Shown piece after piece: positions 9,729 to 17,995 of a DNA stretch of 59,571 nucleotides. Under the pieces are notes generated by a model that saw nothing but the letters and a program-made list of their open reading frames with translations, was not told where the DNA came from and ran no database searches. Source of the stretch: a virus; IMG/VR virus record IMGVR_UViG_3300009108_000010, positions 1 to 59,571 of that record; one strand, given 5' to 3'. Position numbers and translations under genes: made by a program. The first letter of the stretch is position 1. Each line of letters starts with the position of its first letter.

Positions 9729-11157
9729 TGCACAAATGCTTGAAGAGGGTGATACAGTTACCCAAGAGATAGAGACTGAGCATCTAGGTGAAGGACATAT
9801 AGATACAATAACAGAAACTACTACAACTGTTGAACATAAAACAACAGGTGATATACTACATAAAGATACAGGTATCGTAGCAAATCGTTACGAGGGAGAT
9901 ATGGATCTAGATTGGGGTGGGCTAGGTCCTGCGAGTATGCCAAATTGTAATGCATATTTTGGTACAGGTACGTGTGGAAAAGGTACATCAAATTCTCTCA
10001 CAACCTTTGATCAATATGTAGACATATCAGATTTTCATATATCAGATGGAGGTGCATTAGAATGGGAATTACAGATGCATCATTCAAAAGCTAATACTAC
10101 AGGATATTTTCAAACAAAAGGTTATAATAATAATGTTTTACAATGGGATACAGGACAGATTACATTAGAAAATAATCAAACACCTACAACATATTCAGGA
10201 ACATATGATTTTGCAGGAGATTTAGATAAAGTATTTATAAGAATAGGTGGAGCAAAGAATTATTATTTTGATAATGTAGAATACACAGTTAATTACAATC
10301 ATATAACAACATCAGTAGAAACATGGATAGAAATTGTTCAACCAGGATTAATGGAAGATCAAATAACAATAGAACTTATTGAACAATATGATATAGCTAC
10401 ACCAGAAGAACAGTATCAAATGGATGAGATGATGGAAGAGTTTGATATAGTTATGACATTTGATATACCTACTATGGAACAACCTATGGAAGAGATGATG
10501 GTAGACGTGCCAATAGAAATGGGTGCAATGATGGAAGAATATAACGAAGGTACTATATCATATGAAGAAGTTATAACAGAAGTTCAGGAAATGGTAGAAG
10601 AGATACAAGATATAGGGATGGATGTTGACGTATCTATGCCAACATTAGAAGAGGTTAAAGAACCTGCTATTGAACAAGAACCAGTAGAAGTAGAAGTTGT
10701 AGAAGAAACTAACGAAGAACCTACAAAGGAGGTTGCTGATGTTTCTGAAGACAATAATATGGAAGAGATTAAAGACGAAGCTAAAGAAGAGATTGAACCA
10801 CAAGAAAAGAAAACTGCGAGTAAGGATGTGGATGCAGAAGAGGTGGGTCAGAAAACAGAAACAAAGAAATTAGAAACTACAAAACAACAACAAAAGAAAC
10901 AAGCTAAAGCAAATGAAATACTTGCTACAATTCAATCACAATATGATCCTGTAGCACAGATGACAACCATAGCATTAGTGACTGCTCTTGGTCCTGATAT
11001 ACAACAATATCAACAACAAGATATAGTACAACAAATGCAATGGTATGTAGAAGAAGAGATTTATACTGATCAATTAATGCCTGATCCTCTTGGAGATTAT
11101 CTAAGTGTTAGATCAAACTTACAAATGGAAAGGATGATACAACAACAGTATGAGTGA
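9658..11157 (+). CDS. Secreted acidic protein, 499 aa, unknown
   Basis: AAGGA lies about 11 bp before the ATG at 9658, which lies inside the end of the previous gene. The N-terminus is a signal peptide (hydrophobic core near residues 8-20, then SSNAQ). Residues about 60-210 look like a beta-rich domain with aromatic and Gly-rich strands (YFGTGTCGKGT, WDTGQITLEN), possibly carbohydrate-binding. A strongly acidic Met/Glu-rich region (about 250-390) and a Gln/Lys-rich coiled-coil tail follow. An extracytoplasmic or virion-surface role is possible. No catalytic motif is seen. Confidence 0.7.
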   Translation: MKNILLMKMLLVFSLFFLYCYSSNAQMLEEGDTVTQEIETEHLGEGHIDTITETTTTVEHKTTGDILHKDTGIVANRYEGDMDLDWGGLGPASMPNCNAYFGTGTCGKGTSNSLTTFDQYVDISDFHISDGGALEWELQMHHSKANTTGYFQTKGYNNNVLQWDTGQITLENNQTPTTYSGTYDFAGDLDKVFIRIGGAKNYYFDNVEYTVNYNHITTSVETWIEIVQPGLMEDQITIELIEQYDIATPEEQYQMDEMMEEFDIVMTFDIPTMEQPMEEMMVDVPIEMGAMMEEYNEGTISYEEVITEVQEMVEEIQDIGMDVDVSMPTLEEVKEPAIEQEPVEVEVVEETNEEPTKEVADVSEDNNMEEIKDEAKEEIEPQEKKTASKDVDAEEVGQKTETKKLETTKQQQKKQAKANEILATIQSQYDPVAQMTTIALVTALGPDIQQYQQQDIVQQMQWYVEEEIYTDQLMPDPLGDYLSVRSNLQMERMIQQQYE

Positions 11158-11728
11158 AGTAGAATATCAAGGTATTAAGATAAAAGGTGGTAGATTATTT
11201 TTAATTTTCCCACTACTCGCAACTTTAGGTGGTGCTATATGGGCAGGATTTGAGGGATATGCTAGGTGGGTTGCTATGGAGGATAAGATAAATGGATATG
11301 TTGCTCCTGATCTTTCTGGTTTTAATTTAAAACTAGATGTATTAGAAGAAAGAATAATATCTTTAGAAGATAATATGAGTACAGAATTACGTACTGTAAA
11401 AGAACTTGTAGGTGCAGCACAAGATGATGCACGAACTATACGTATAGATTTAAGAAAAGATATTAATGAAGTACAAGATCAAGTTGCTGGAGTTGATAGA
11501 CGTTCTCGTAATATGGATCAAGAAGTAAGAACTTCTCTTAGACAAACTGAAACAGATTTAAGAACTATGATTGACCATGCAAGTGACAGATTTGATTCTA
11601 AACGTACAGCAATCGAGTCTGATGCACAACGAAGAATAGAACTAATAGATAGTAAACTATCAGAATTAGAATCAAAGTTACGTGAGATGTTACAACGAGC
11701 TTTAGATAATCCTTTAGCTGGTCAATAA
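11150..11728 (+). CDS. Membrane-anchored coiled-coil protein, 192 aa
   Basis: The start overlaps the previous gene by 8 bp. A single transmembrane helix lies at about residues 15-36 (LFLIFPLLATLGGAIWAGF), and the rest is a long Glu/Arg-rich coiled coil. The architecture fits an i-spanin or a membrane-spanning virion protein. It is the last rightward gene of this block and ends directly against the 3' end of the leftward gene at 11729, with no visible terminator between the converging genes. Confidence 0.7.
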   Translation: MSEVEYQGIKIKGGRLFLIFPLLATLGGAIWAGFEGYARWVAMEDKINGYVAPDLSGFNLKLDVLEERIISLEDNMSTELRTVKELVGAAQDDARTIRIDLRKDINEVQDQVAGVDRRSRNMDQEVRTSLRQTETDLRTMIDHASDRFDSKRTAIESDAQRRIELIDSKLSELESKLREMLQRALDNPLAGQ

Positions 11729-12145
11729 TTAAAACCCACATTTCTTAACAAATTCCATAACCTTTTTCTTACCTAATATCTTTAGAGTATCAACTATATT
11801 AGCTTCAAGACCTTCAGGTGACATATCAATTTCTTTGTCACTCTTAGCTCCTCTTACTCTTGATAATAATTCCAATGCTTTAATAGCACTATTTGTATGT
11901 CCATTGTTTTTAGCATAGGTATACTGTGTTTCTATTTCAGATATAACATCTACATTTGTCTCAAGATTATTTTCTAATTCTTCTATACGTTCTTTAACTT
12001 CATCATTATGAATAAGTCTATGCCCTTGATTAGCTAAAGCTTGTCCTGAATTTGCTGTATATCCTGCAGCTTTCGCAGCTTCTTTAGCATTCCTATGTAG
12101 AATATATGCTTGAGCAAAGCGTTCTTGTTTTTCGTTTAATGCCAT
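11729..12145 (-). CDS. terS: Terminase small subunit (probable)
   Basis: The product (138 aa) has the pattern of the Terminase_2 small-subunit family: an N-terminal helix-turn-helix-like block KQERFAQAYILHRNAKEAAK followed by AGYTANSGQALANQG and a central coiled coil. TerS binds the packaging site and presents DNA to the large subunit. It is the last leftward gene, about 25 kb from the large terminase and on the opposite strand, an unusual separation. Its start overlaps the upstream stop by one base (TAATG). Confidence 0.75.
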   Translation of the reverse strand: MALNEKQERFAQAYILHRNAKEAAKAAGYTANSGQALANQGHRLIHNDEVKERIEELENNLETNVDVISEIETQYTYAKNNGHTNSAIKALELLSRVRGAKSDKEIDMSPEGLEANIVDTLKILGKKKVMEFVKKCGF

Positions 12146-12294
12146 TAATTAACTATCCAATGAAATAAACCTGCAACAAGACCTGTTATAACAGCATAAT
12201 AAAAAGCAACAACAAAGACATTAGAGTTCTTTTCCTTTTTCTTGTTGCCACCTAAGATCGTTTTGATCTGGCGTGTGAAGTTTTGGATCAACAT
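12145..12294 (-). CDS. Small single-helix membrane protein, 49 aa
   Basis: This reading frame overlaps the 3' end of the next gene upstream. GGAGG lies 10 bp before the ATG at 12294, and the stop overlaps the start of the terminase gene by one base. The product has a basic N-terminal half (KKKEKN) and one transmembrane segment (VFVVAFYYAVITGLVAGLF) near the C-terminus. Holin-like size, but no family is recognised. Confidence 0.55.
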   Translation of the reverse strand: MLIQNFTRQIKTILGGNKKKEKNSNVFVVAFYYAVITGLVAGLFHWIVN

Positions 12295-12562
12295 TAGGTG
12301 TTATCCTCCAATCATTATCATCTTCAGGGTTTCTATGCGTTGTATCACAACCTGCATATTTAATTACTATATCTTCAGGGTTATCTTTTTCAAAATCAAT
12401 AATCTTATCATAGTAAGGACCAACTTGAGTTTGAAAAGTATATATTAACATTTTTTGACATTGATCTGCACTTATATTTCTTGAATAAGGTGCACTCTCA
12501 AATGTAGTACACTCCCCATGAAAGCAAATGAGAAGCATAGCTACATGAAATATCTCAGGCAT
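12221..12562 (-). CDS. Hypothetical protein, 113 aa, possibly exported
   Basis: The N-terminus is hydrophobic (HVAMLLICF) with no basic n-region, and the protein contains four cysteines (ICF, GECTT, DQCQK, AGCDT). It could be a short disulphide-bonded envelope protein. It lies in a chain of small genes with one-base start/stop overlaps. The C-terminal part is acidic and Asn/Asp-rich. The family is not recognised. Confidence 0.6.
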   Translation of the reverse strand: MPEIFHVAMLLICFHGECTTFESAPYSRNISADQCQKMLIYTFQTQVGPYYDKIIDFEKDNPEDIVIKYAGCDTTHRNPEDDNDWRITPNVDPKLHTPDQNDLRWQQEKGKEL

Positions 12563-12693
12563 TATTCTGCTTGAGTAGTTATTGGTGCTGGTTCTGGTAA
12601 CATAACTTCTTCAGTTGTATGTTCTTGATATAGATACCACCCACCAAAAGCAAGTGCTCCTATAATTAGGATTGCTATTATATATTTTATCAT
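12562..12693 (-). CDS. Small membrane protein, 43 aa
   Basis: An N-terminal transmembrane helix (MIKYIIAILIIGALAFGG) is followed by a short Glu/Pro-rich tail. AAGGA lies 8 bp before the ATG. The start shares ATGA with the upstream stop and the stop shares TAATG with the downstream start, so the gene is coupled to both neighbours. A lysis or envelope accessory role is possible. Confidence 0.6.
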   Translation of the reverse strand: MIKYIIAILIIGALAFGGWYLYQEHTTEEVMLPEPAPITTQAE

Positions 12694-12833
12694 TTACATG
12701 TTCCTTTATCTGTACAAGCTTCAGTAGATTTTATAACAGTACTATCTTGTATGACTGTACTATCTACCTGACTTGAGTCAAGAGCACATGCTGAAAAAAA
12801 ACATGTACTAATTAATATTAATAAAAATCTCAT
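12690..12833 (-). CDS. Small lipoprotein, 47 aa (o-spanin candidate)
   Basis: The N-terminus is a short signal sequence ending in a lipobox-like FSAC (Cys at residue 16). The mature peptide of about 32 residues is Ser/Thr-rich and ends with two further cysteines (EACTDKGTCK). Small outer-membrane lipoproteins of this size include Rz1-type o-spanins, but no partner i-spanin is obvious here. The start overlaps the upstream stop by one base and the stop overlaps the downstream start (ATGA). Confidence 0.6.
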   Translation of the reverse strand: MRFLLILISTCFFSACALDSSQVDSTVIQDSTVIKSTEACTDKGTCK

Positions 12834-13219
12834 TAAAATTTAATCTCCTGTTCAAAGAATATAACTCCATCATCATCAGGATTCAATTCAAATTGATTTA
12901 AATCTTTACCAACCTGTCTATCCCAACCAATTCTAAAAGTATTACCACTTCTTTGTTTATATTTTCCAAACAGTCTTAGTTTGGATTTCTCATTCTCATC
13001 CATATCATACCAATATCTATACCCAAGAGACCAACCAGGAAGAGTACTTCGCATCTCTTCAGCAGATTCTGCGTCTTTAGGTTTTCCAAGCATAGAAAAT
13101 ATAATAAGTACTAAAATAATACCTATTAAGAATACCAAACCTTTAGACGAAGGTTTGCCCATAAGATTTTGAATAGTATTCTTGGTATGCTGAACAACTT
13201 TCTTTGTTTGTTTAGCCAT
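12833..13219 (-). CDS. Single-pass membrane protein, 128 aa
   Basis: A basic N-terminus of about 28 residues precedes a strong transmembrane helix (GLVFLIGIILVLIIFSML, about residues 27-45). A C-terminal domain rich in aromatic and charged residues follows (WSLGYRYWYDMDENEKSK). AAGGAG lies 7 bp before the ATG. It is the first firmly supported gene of a run of small membrane or exported proteins that ends at the small terminase. The function is unknown. Confidence 0.7.
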   Translation of the reverse strand: MAKQTKKVVQHTKNTIQNLMGKPSSKGLVFLIGIILVLIIFSMLGKPKDAESAEEMRSTLPGWSLGYRYWYDMDENEKSKLRLFGKYKQRSGNTFRIGWDRQVGKDLNQFELNPDDDGVIFFEQEIKF

Positions 13220-13287
13220 GTTATTTCTCCTTGTAAAGTTTTTTTAGCTGATAACCACAGCCATTCATCTTCATTATAAGGGAACAT
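13126..13287 (-). CDS. Possible small basic protein, 53 aa, overlapping
   Basis: An ATG at 13287 is preceded by AAGGAG at a spacing of about 10 bp, in a 97-bp gap that otherwise has no gene. The product starts MFPYNEDEWLWLSAKK and becomes basic. More than half of the frame overlaps the next gene in another frame, so it may be a chance frame or only a leader peptide. Confidence 0.3.
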   Translation of the reverse strand: MFPYNEDEWLWLSAKKTLQGEITWLNKQRKLFSIPRILFKILWANLRLKVWYS

Positions 13288-13316
13288 TTTTATTTTACTC
13301 CTTTCTATTTAAATGT

Positions 13317-14003
13317 TCATAGTACCTTTGGTTTTTTAATAGGATCTGTATTACGTTTAATACAAACTCCTTTTAAACTTTTTTCACCTTGATCTCCTGT
13401 TGTAGCTAAATAAATTTTTAAATGTTTAAAATCTCTCCATATATTTGCTAGTCTTTCTACCCATTCATTGTGACTAAAGAGAGATACATGAACATTTCTT
13501 CCTTTATGTTTTCCTTTTGGAAATGTCTTTAATGCTTTCATAGCACAGACATTTATAAATACAATTTTATTTGCATAACTTAATACTTCTCTTATCACCC
13601 AATCTAAATCATCTTCAGGTATATGTTCAAGAACATCAGTACATAATACTATATCATATTTTTTATTAGGTAATTTATCATGGTCAGGATAAGCAGGATC
13701 ATAAAGAAAAAATTCATCTATTCCCCATACATCTTGTATAGGTTTATCAAACTCTTTCCATTTATTTTTAGGATCAGCAGCTTTAAAATATTCTTTATGA
13801 TAAGGTATACCTTTACCACAACCATAATCAAATAATGTTTTACATTTATTTTCTTTTATAAGATCTTTAATAACAAGAATAAAAGGTACTAAACTTATAC
13901 CTTTAAATGCACCTGTATCATTATGCAAATCTTTATAAGCATCAAGTAATTCTATATACTCTTGAGAGGGTTCTGGTTTACGTGGTAATACATAATCAGT
14001 CAT
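13317..14003 (-). CDS. SAM-dependent methyltransferase, 228 aa
   Basis: A class I methyltransferase fold is shown by motif I LFDYGCGKG, a post-I acidic strand, and motif IV-like DIVLCTDVLEHIPEDD (Methyltransf_11/23-like). The protein probably methylates a small molecule or glycan intermediate, because it follows two glycosyltransferase genes in the same operon. The ATG at 14003 has GAGG at a good distance; an earlier ATG at 14018 would put that GAGG inside the coding region. It overlaps the upstream gene by 8 bp. Confidence 0.8.
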   Translation of the reverse strand: MTDYVLPRKPEPSQEYIELLDAYKDLHNDTGAFKGISLVPFILVIKDLIKENKCKTLFDYGCGKGIPYHKEYFKAADPKNKWKEFDKPIQDVWGIDEFFLYDPAYPDHDKLPNKKYDIVLCTDVLEHIPEDDLDWVIREVLSYANKIVFINVCAMKALKTFPKGKHKGRNVHVSLFSHNEWVERLANIWRDFKHLKIYLATTGDQGEKSLKGVCIKRNTDPIKKPKVL

Positions 14004-16344
14004 TAAATATTTCCTCAAAAGTTTTATGTTGTTTATTTTCTTGAGCTATTTCCCATAAAGAAGCTACTAATGTATTCTCTCCATGAAAAGTAAAATCCAT
14101 TTCCATTTTTTGATCAGCAAAAGTTCTTTCACAATCTTGAGCCATAGCTAATAGTTCTCCTGTTGTCCAATAACTTTTATCCTTTACACCTACTTGAAAA
14201 TACTTTGGTCTTGGTTCTTCATCTTCAGCACCAGTAGTTTCTTTTTTCATTTCTTTAGTAGGTTCTTCCATATTACAATCAAAACCAAATAAATCAAAAG
14301 CTCTAAAGCCCATAGTGTGCATGATACCTATGGTTCTCATAGCAGCACACGTACCACCTGTTATAAGAGTAGCTCCTAGTGGTATACCTAACTCTTCATT
14401 TACTTTAACTGCATTATTTTGTATACCTTTTTTCTGTTCTTCAGGGTCTCTTAATGATTCTGTAAATGCGTGCCATCCCCATATGTTTGCATCTTTTTCT
14501 TTTAGATATTTTGTAACAGAAGGATCAGTCATAGAAGCTACAAAGAATTTAGTTTTCGAATCAACCTCTTTAAATAAATCTTTTCTTACTATACCATGTG
14601 TACTTGTACCTGTAATAGGTCTAGGATCAAGAACAACACAAGCCCAAGGTTGTATTCCATGTTTTAATAAATTTAAATAAGAATGTTTAACACATACAAT
14701 CTTTGCTTCACCATCATACTTTTTAATAGTAGCTTTTAATTCATCATAGTTTGTATAAGGTCCTCCTGAAACTATAATAGCTCTACCTGAATGATAAAGA
14801 TATTTTCCTAACCATTTTTTCTCATCTATTAAAGTCATATTCTCTTTTATATTATTACGTATATAATCTTTTGATACACAATCTCTAGGATTAACTACAA
14901 TAGGTACATTTAAAAGAGATTTAGGAATGTTAGATAATTTTTTATCATTTAAAATAATAGCTAGATGTGTGTGACCACCACCACGAACTTTATCTGCTGA
15001 AGGTAATACCCATTGTCTAATACTTTTATTCTTTTCTTTTTTAAGTTGATCTAATACTTTATTTGCACCTTGAAATTCTTCAGGAGTTTGATTACCATCT
15101 TTATCTTCTAAAAAATAATGATCAATCATAACAATAGGATTGTGTTTTAAATGTTTGTAATCACTTGCTACTGTTTTAATACTATTGCCACCACCTATTA
15201 AAACAAAGTCAGCATTTAAATCAGTACGATCTTTTAATATATCTCTGGAATTACCTTTACCTATTTCAAATGTAAATACTTTTTTATCTTTCATCATCTT
15301 AGCTCTAAATTCTTGTAGTCTTTTTATTACTGCAGACTGAGTATTATGAGCTTTAACATTAAATTCTTCTATATCTGTTTCAGTAGTAGCATCTTCAAAT
15401 AAATCAAAACCTTTATAAACTATTTCATCATGGTGTTTGAAAGAAGTAAGAGCCATTTCAATAGCACGACCTGCATTCCATGTACCTACTTCGATAATTG
15501 ATTTAGGTTTATACTCCTCTATAATTTCTAAAATTTGTTTATATCTCGTGGGCATAATATCTGGACTTGTATCATCATCAGATAAATTAAATAATCTTCT
15601 ACCAGAACTATCTCTAACAGGTAACATAGTTATATCTTGAATACCTTTAAAGTGCATAACATAATCAGATATACCATTCAAAGATATAATCTTCATTCCA
15701 TGTGCTTTATAAATATTTAATAATCTTTCTGTTATAAATGCATCATGCCATTCTCTATAAGAAATTAATTCTCCTGAATTATAAGCACCTCTTAAATCAC
15801 CTAGTAAATCAAGAGCAGGTTTTTTATTTAAATTAAAAGCCATAAAAGATGTATCAAGATATTGTACATTATCATCTGTTGTTCTGATACCTGCATAAGC
15901 TACATCACAAGCTTCAGGTAGCATAGCAAGTATATCATCAGATACTAATCTTTTCTTAGCAAAAGAATCAGCATCAATCCATATTAACCAACCTGCTTCT
16001 TTATCTTTTTCTGCTAATTCAAAAGCATATTCTGTTAGAGCATATACTTTATGTGCCCATCTGATAACATCAAGTCTCCAATTATAAGCAACTTGTCCAT
16101 TCTCTGTACCATCATGTATTGAATTAGTTTCTTTAAAAGTTTTATAATCTTCTATATTATCTAATTGTTTATAAGAAATAGATTTATTTTTAGGAAGAGA
16201 ATAACTTTCTAATGAACAGTCATGTGTATAACATGCAAGATTTAAAGAAGGTTCCCAATGTTCACTAATTGATTTTAAAAAATGATGTCCAACATTCTTT
16301 AAAATATCTTCATTAAATGAAGTAACAAAATTTATTTTTGTCAT
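13996..16344 (-). CDS. Three-domain glycosyltransferase / methyltransferase-like / Maf-like (DUF115) protein, 782 aa
   Basis: Residues 1-250 are a glycosyltransferase-like domain with a DxD-type motif (WLIWIDADS). Residues 270-430 are a class I methyltransferase-like domain starting IIEVGTWNAGRAIEMA. Residues 500-780 resemble the DUF115/Maf (motility accessory factor) glycosyltransferase domain (AIIVSGGP, CVVLDPRP, GGTCAAMR). The first two domains are paralogous to the protein at 31398-32747. In the methyltransferase part the paralogue's FIDGGHSYETVKHD reads VLIGGGNSIKTVASD here, losing an acidic residue and a His, so this domain may be inactive. A role in modifying a surface glycan or nucleotide sugar is inferred. 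Confidence 0.75.
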   Translation of the reverse strand: MTKINFVTSFNEDILKNVGHHFLKSISEHWEPSLNLACYTHDCSLESYSLPKNKSISYKQLDNIEDYKTFKETNSIHDGTENGQVAYNWRLDVIRWAHKVYALTEYAFELAEKDKEAGWLIWIDADSFAKKRLVSDDILAMLPEACDVAYAGIRTTDDNVQYLDTSFMAFNLNKKPALDLLGDLRGAYNSGELISYREWHDAFITERLLNIYKAHGMKIISLNGISDYVMHFKGIQDITMLPVRDSSGRRLFNLSDDDTSPDIMPTRYKQILEIIEEYKPKSIIEVGTWNAGRAIEMALTSFKHHDEIVYKGFDLFEDATTETDIEEFNVKAHNTQSAVIKRLQEFRAKMMKDKKVFTFEIGKGNSRDILKDRTDLNADFVLIGGGNSIKTVASDYKHLKHNPIVMIDHYFLEDKDGNQTPEEFQGANKVLDQLKKEKNKSIRQWVLPSADKVRGGGHTHLAIILNDKKLSNIPKSLLNVPIVVNPRDCVSKDYIRNNIKENMTLIDEKKWLGKYLYHSGRAIIVSGGPYTNYDELKATIKKYDGEAKIVCVKHSYLNLLKHGIQPWACVVLDPRPITGTSTHGIVRKDLFKEVDSKTKFFVASMTDPSVTKYLKEKDANIWGWHAFTESLRDPEEQKKGIQNNAVKVNEELGIPLGATLITGGTCAAMRTIGIMHTMGFRAFDLFGFDCNMEEPTKEMKKETTGAEDEEPRPKYFQVGVKDKSYWTTGELLAMAQDCERTFADQKMEMDFTFHGENTLVASLWEIAQENKQHKTFEEIFND

Positions 16345-17129
16345 ATAACATAGTCCTTTGCTTCATCTAATAATCCATTCATCTGTAACCATCTGGCATC
16401 ATTAACCCATTCAATACCATACTTAGTATCTTGGTCTCTCTTTGGACCCCAATCTTTAAACCAAGGACCACCTGTTGTAAAGTGTACATTCTTTGCTTCT
16501 AACTTAACATCTGAATGTCCATCCAACCAATTCCATTCTTCAGGTATTCTACCTATATCTGCTTCTTTATCTGGTAGCCACTCAAATCCATGTAGCCATC
16601 TACCTGATTTAGTATTAACATCTTCAACTGTAAGTCTTTTATTTAAATCATGTCCACAATTAAACATCATAAGACTTGACCAGTTCTTTCTACGATAGGG
16701 TTCTTGTAATTTACCATCCATCTTTAAACCTTTTTTAGGTTCATACTTATGATGTACACACCACAAAGGATAATATTTATTATCACACATTTCAAATAAT
16801 TCAGATATATCTGTACGAACATACATATCACAATCCATAAATAATGCATATCCTTCATACATATTAAGAGCAGGTACTAAAAATCTAGTAAAAGAAAAGT
16901 CAGTTGAGAAAGGTCTTCCATCTATTATATCGTAAGGTTGACCTTGTAGTATCTCATGTTTTCTATTATATAAACCCATACGTTCTACAATAGGTTTCTT
17001 AATTGGTAAAACTCTAACAGGTTCCATTGATATTCGTTCTATTGAAAACTTTAGAACTTCGTAAGCAGCATATTCTCTAGGATCATATCCTATATAAACT
17101 GTATTTATACTTTTCTTTTTTTTACTCAT
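16341..17129 (-). CDS. Glycosyltransferase, 262 aa (GT8-like)
   Basis: The N-terminal VYIGYDPRE strand, a central ALFMDCDMYVRTDI block with a DxD metal/nucleotide-sugar motif and a later MMFNC segment match GT-A fold glycosyltransferases of the GT8 type. The C-terminal NVHFTTGGPWFKDW resembles the acceptor-binding end of that family. The stop overlaps the start of the next gene by 4 bp (ATGA). With the two following genes it forms a glycan-modifying cassette. Confidence 0.8.
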   Translation of the reverse strand: MSKKKKSINTVYIGYDPREYAAYEVLKFSIERISMEPVRVLPIKKPIVERMGLYNRKHEILQGQPYDIIDGRPFSTDFSFTRFLVPALNMYEGYALFMDCDMYVRTDISELFEMCDNKYYPLWCVHHKYEPKKGLKMDGKLQEPYRRKNWSSLMMFNCGHDLNKRLTVEDVNTKSGRWLHGFEWLPDKEADIGRIPEEWNWLDGHSDVKLEAKNVHFTTGGPWFKDWGPKRDQDTKYGIEWVNDARWLQMNGLLDEAKDYVI

Positions 17130-17145
17130 AATATCTCCATAAATA

Positions 17146-17173
17146 AGAGAGGATGTAATAAAACACCCTCTCT
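17146..17173 (-). terminator. Hairpin after hsp20, possible weak terminator
   Basis: AGAGAGG, a one-base mismatch and TGT pair with ACA and CCTCTCT across a 6-base loop. On the leftward transcript the hairpin is followed by an AU-rich stretch rather than a long U run. It lies between hsp20 and the glycosyltransferase operon and may cause partial termination or protect the 3' end. Confidence 0.5.
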
Positions 17174-17182
17174 AGTATTTTA

Positions 17183-17599
17183 TTACTGTATAGTAATGCT
17201 CTTTGGTTTTTGTTCTTCAGGTATATTATGTGTCAGACTAACAATCAATACACCATCTTCCATTCTAGCATCTTCAACTTCTATGTTTTCTGCTAGAGAA
17301 AATCTTTTATGAAAAGATCTTCGTGCTATATTCTTATGAAGATATTCTTCATTAGAATGTCGTTTATTAGAATCACCTTTAATAGTTAAGTATTGATCTT
17401 TAACCTCAAGATATAATTCATCTTTTTTAAAACCAGCAACTGCTAATTCTATAGTATATTTATCTTCTCCTGCTTTAACAATATCATAAGGTGGATAATC
17501 ATTACCAGCTAAGACATCATTATTTTGCAGAGCTACCATATGATCCATCAAATGATCAAATCCTATAGCATATCTATTTATGTTATGAAATAAACTCAT
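17183..17599 (-). CDS. hsp20: Small heat-shock protein Hsp20/IbpA family, 138 aa
   Basis: The protein has the whole alpha-crystallin domain: YPPYDIVK at the start, IELAVAGFKKDEL, LTIKGDSNKR, a GVLIVSLTHNIPEEQKPKSI strand and a terminal I-x-I motif (ITIQ). Length fits the family. It is an ATP-independent holdase that binds unfolding proteins in the cytoplasm. AAGGAG lies 6 bp before the ATG, and a near-consensus sigma70 promoter is directly upstream, so it can be transcribed separately from the ribonucleotide reductase operon. Confidence 0.92.
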   Translation of the reverse strand: MSLFHNINRYAIGFDHLMDHMVALQNNDVLAGNDYPPYDIVKAGEDKYTIELAVAGFKKDELYLEVKDQYLTIKGDSNKRHSNEEYLHKNIARRSFHKRFSLAENIEVEDARMEDGVLIVSLTHNIPEEQKPKSITIQ

Positions 17600-17656
17600 G
17601 CTTTTCTCCTTTCATTAAGCGAGTTATAGAATCCATAATTGGCATTCTATAGTGTA

Positions 17657-17685
17657 ATTATGACACACTTTATTATAAAAGTCAA
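17657..17685 (-). promoter_or_regulatory. Sigma70-like promoter for hsp20
   Basis: On the minus strand TTGACT and CATAAT are separated by 17 bp. The -10 surroundings TGTGTCATAATTAC are identical over 14 bases to those of the promoter at 22947-22975. The -35 box overlaps the 3' end of the preceding small gene. Confidence 0.7.
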
Positions 17686-17837
17686 GAACTTTTTTCTTGT
17701 AAACCATATTTACTAAGTAAATAAACTTTATAATAATAAGCAAAACTTTGAGGATAATGTTTAGGATTTGGAAGTCCTACAATTTTAAACATTTCCTTCA
17801 TTTCTTTCCATTCTTCTATCGTGTACTTAATATGCAA
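17682..17837 (-). CDS. Small hypothetical protein, 51 aa (TTG start)
   Basis: The frame runs from a TTG overlapping the end of the previous small gene to TGA at 17682. The product is aromatic-rich and looks folded (YTIEEWKEMKEMF, then LPNPKHYPQSFAYYYKVYLL). There is no in-frame ATG until well into the protein. GAGG lies about 12 bp before the TTG. The product is not recognised. Confidence 0.5.
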   Translation of the reverse strand: MHIKYTIEEWKEMKEMFKIVGLPNPKHYPQSFAYYYKVYLLSKYGLQEKSS

Positions 17838-17995
17838 TGTACTTGAGCATCCTCTATATTATATACCTCTTTAATTTCTTTTAAGACCCTTGCTTTCTCT
17901 TGTATACATTCTTCTTCTGTATTATACTCTTCTATTTGTAATTGAGGATCACTATTAAAAGAAACAAGTATATACAACAACCAAATTGTTTTCAT
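17816..17995 (-). CDS. Small hypothetical protein with hydrophobic N-terminus, 59 aa
   Basis: The ATG at 17995 overlaps the ribonucleotide reductase stop by one base (TAATG), suggesting coupled translation. The first 13 residues (MKTIWLLYILVSF) are a short signal or anchor. The rest is Glu-rich and helical with two cysteines. No family is recognised. Confidence 0.55.
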   Translation of the reverse strand: MKTIWLLYILVSFNSDPQLQIEEYNTEEECIQEKARVLKEIKEVYNIEDAQVHCILSTR

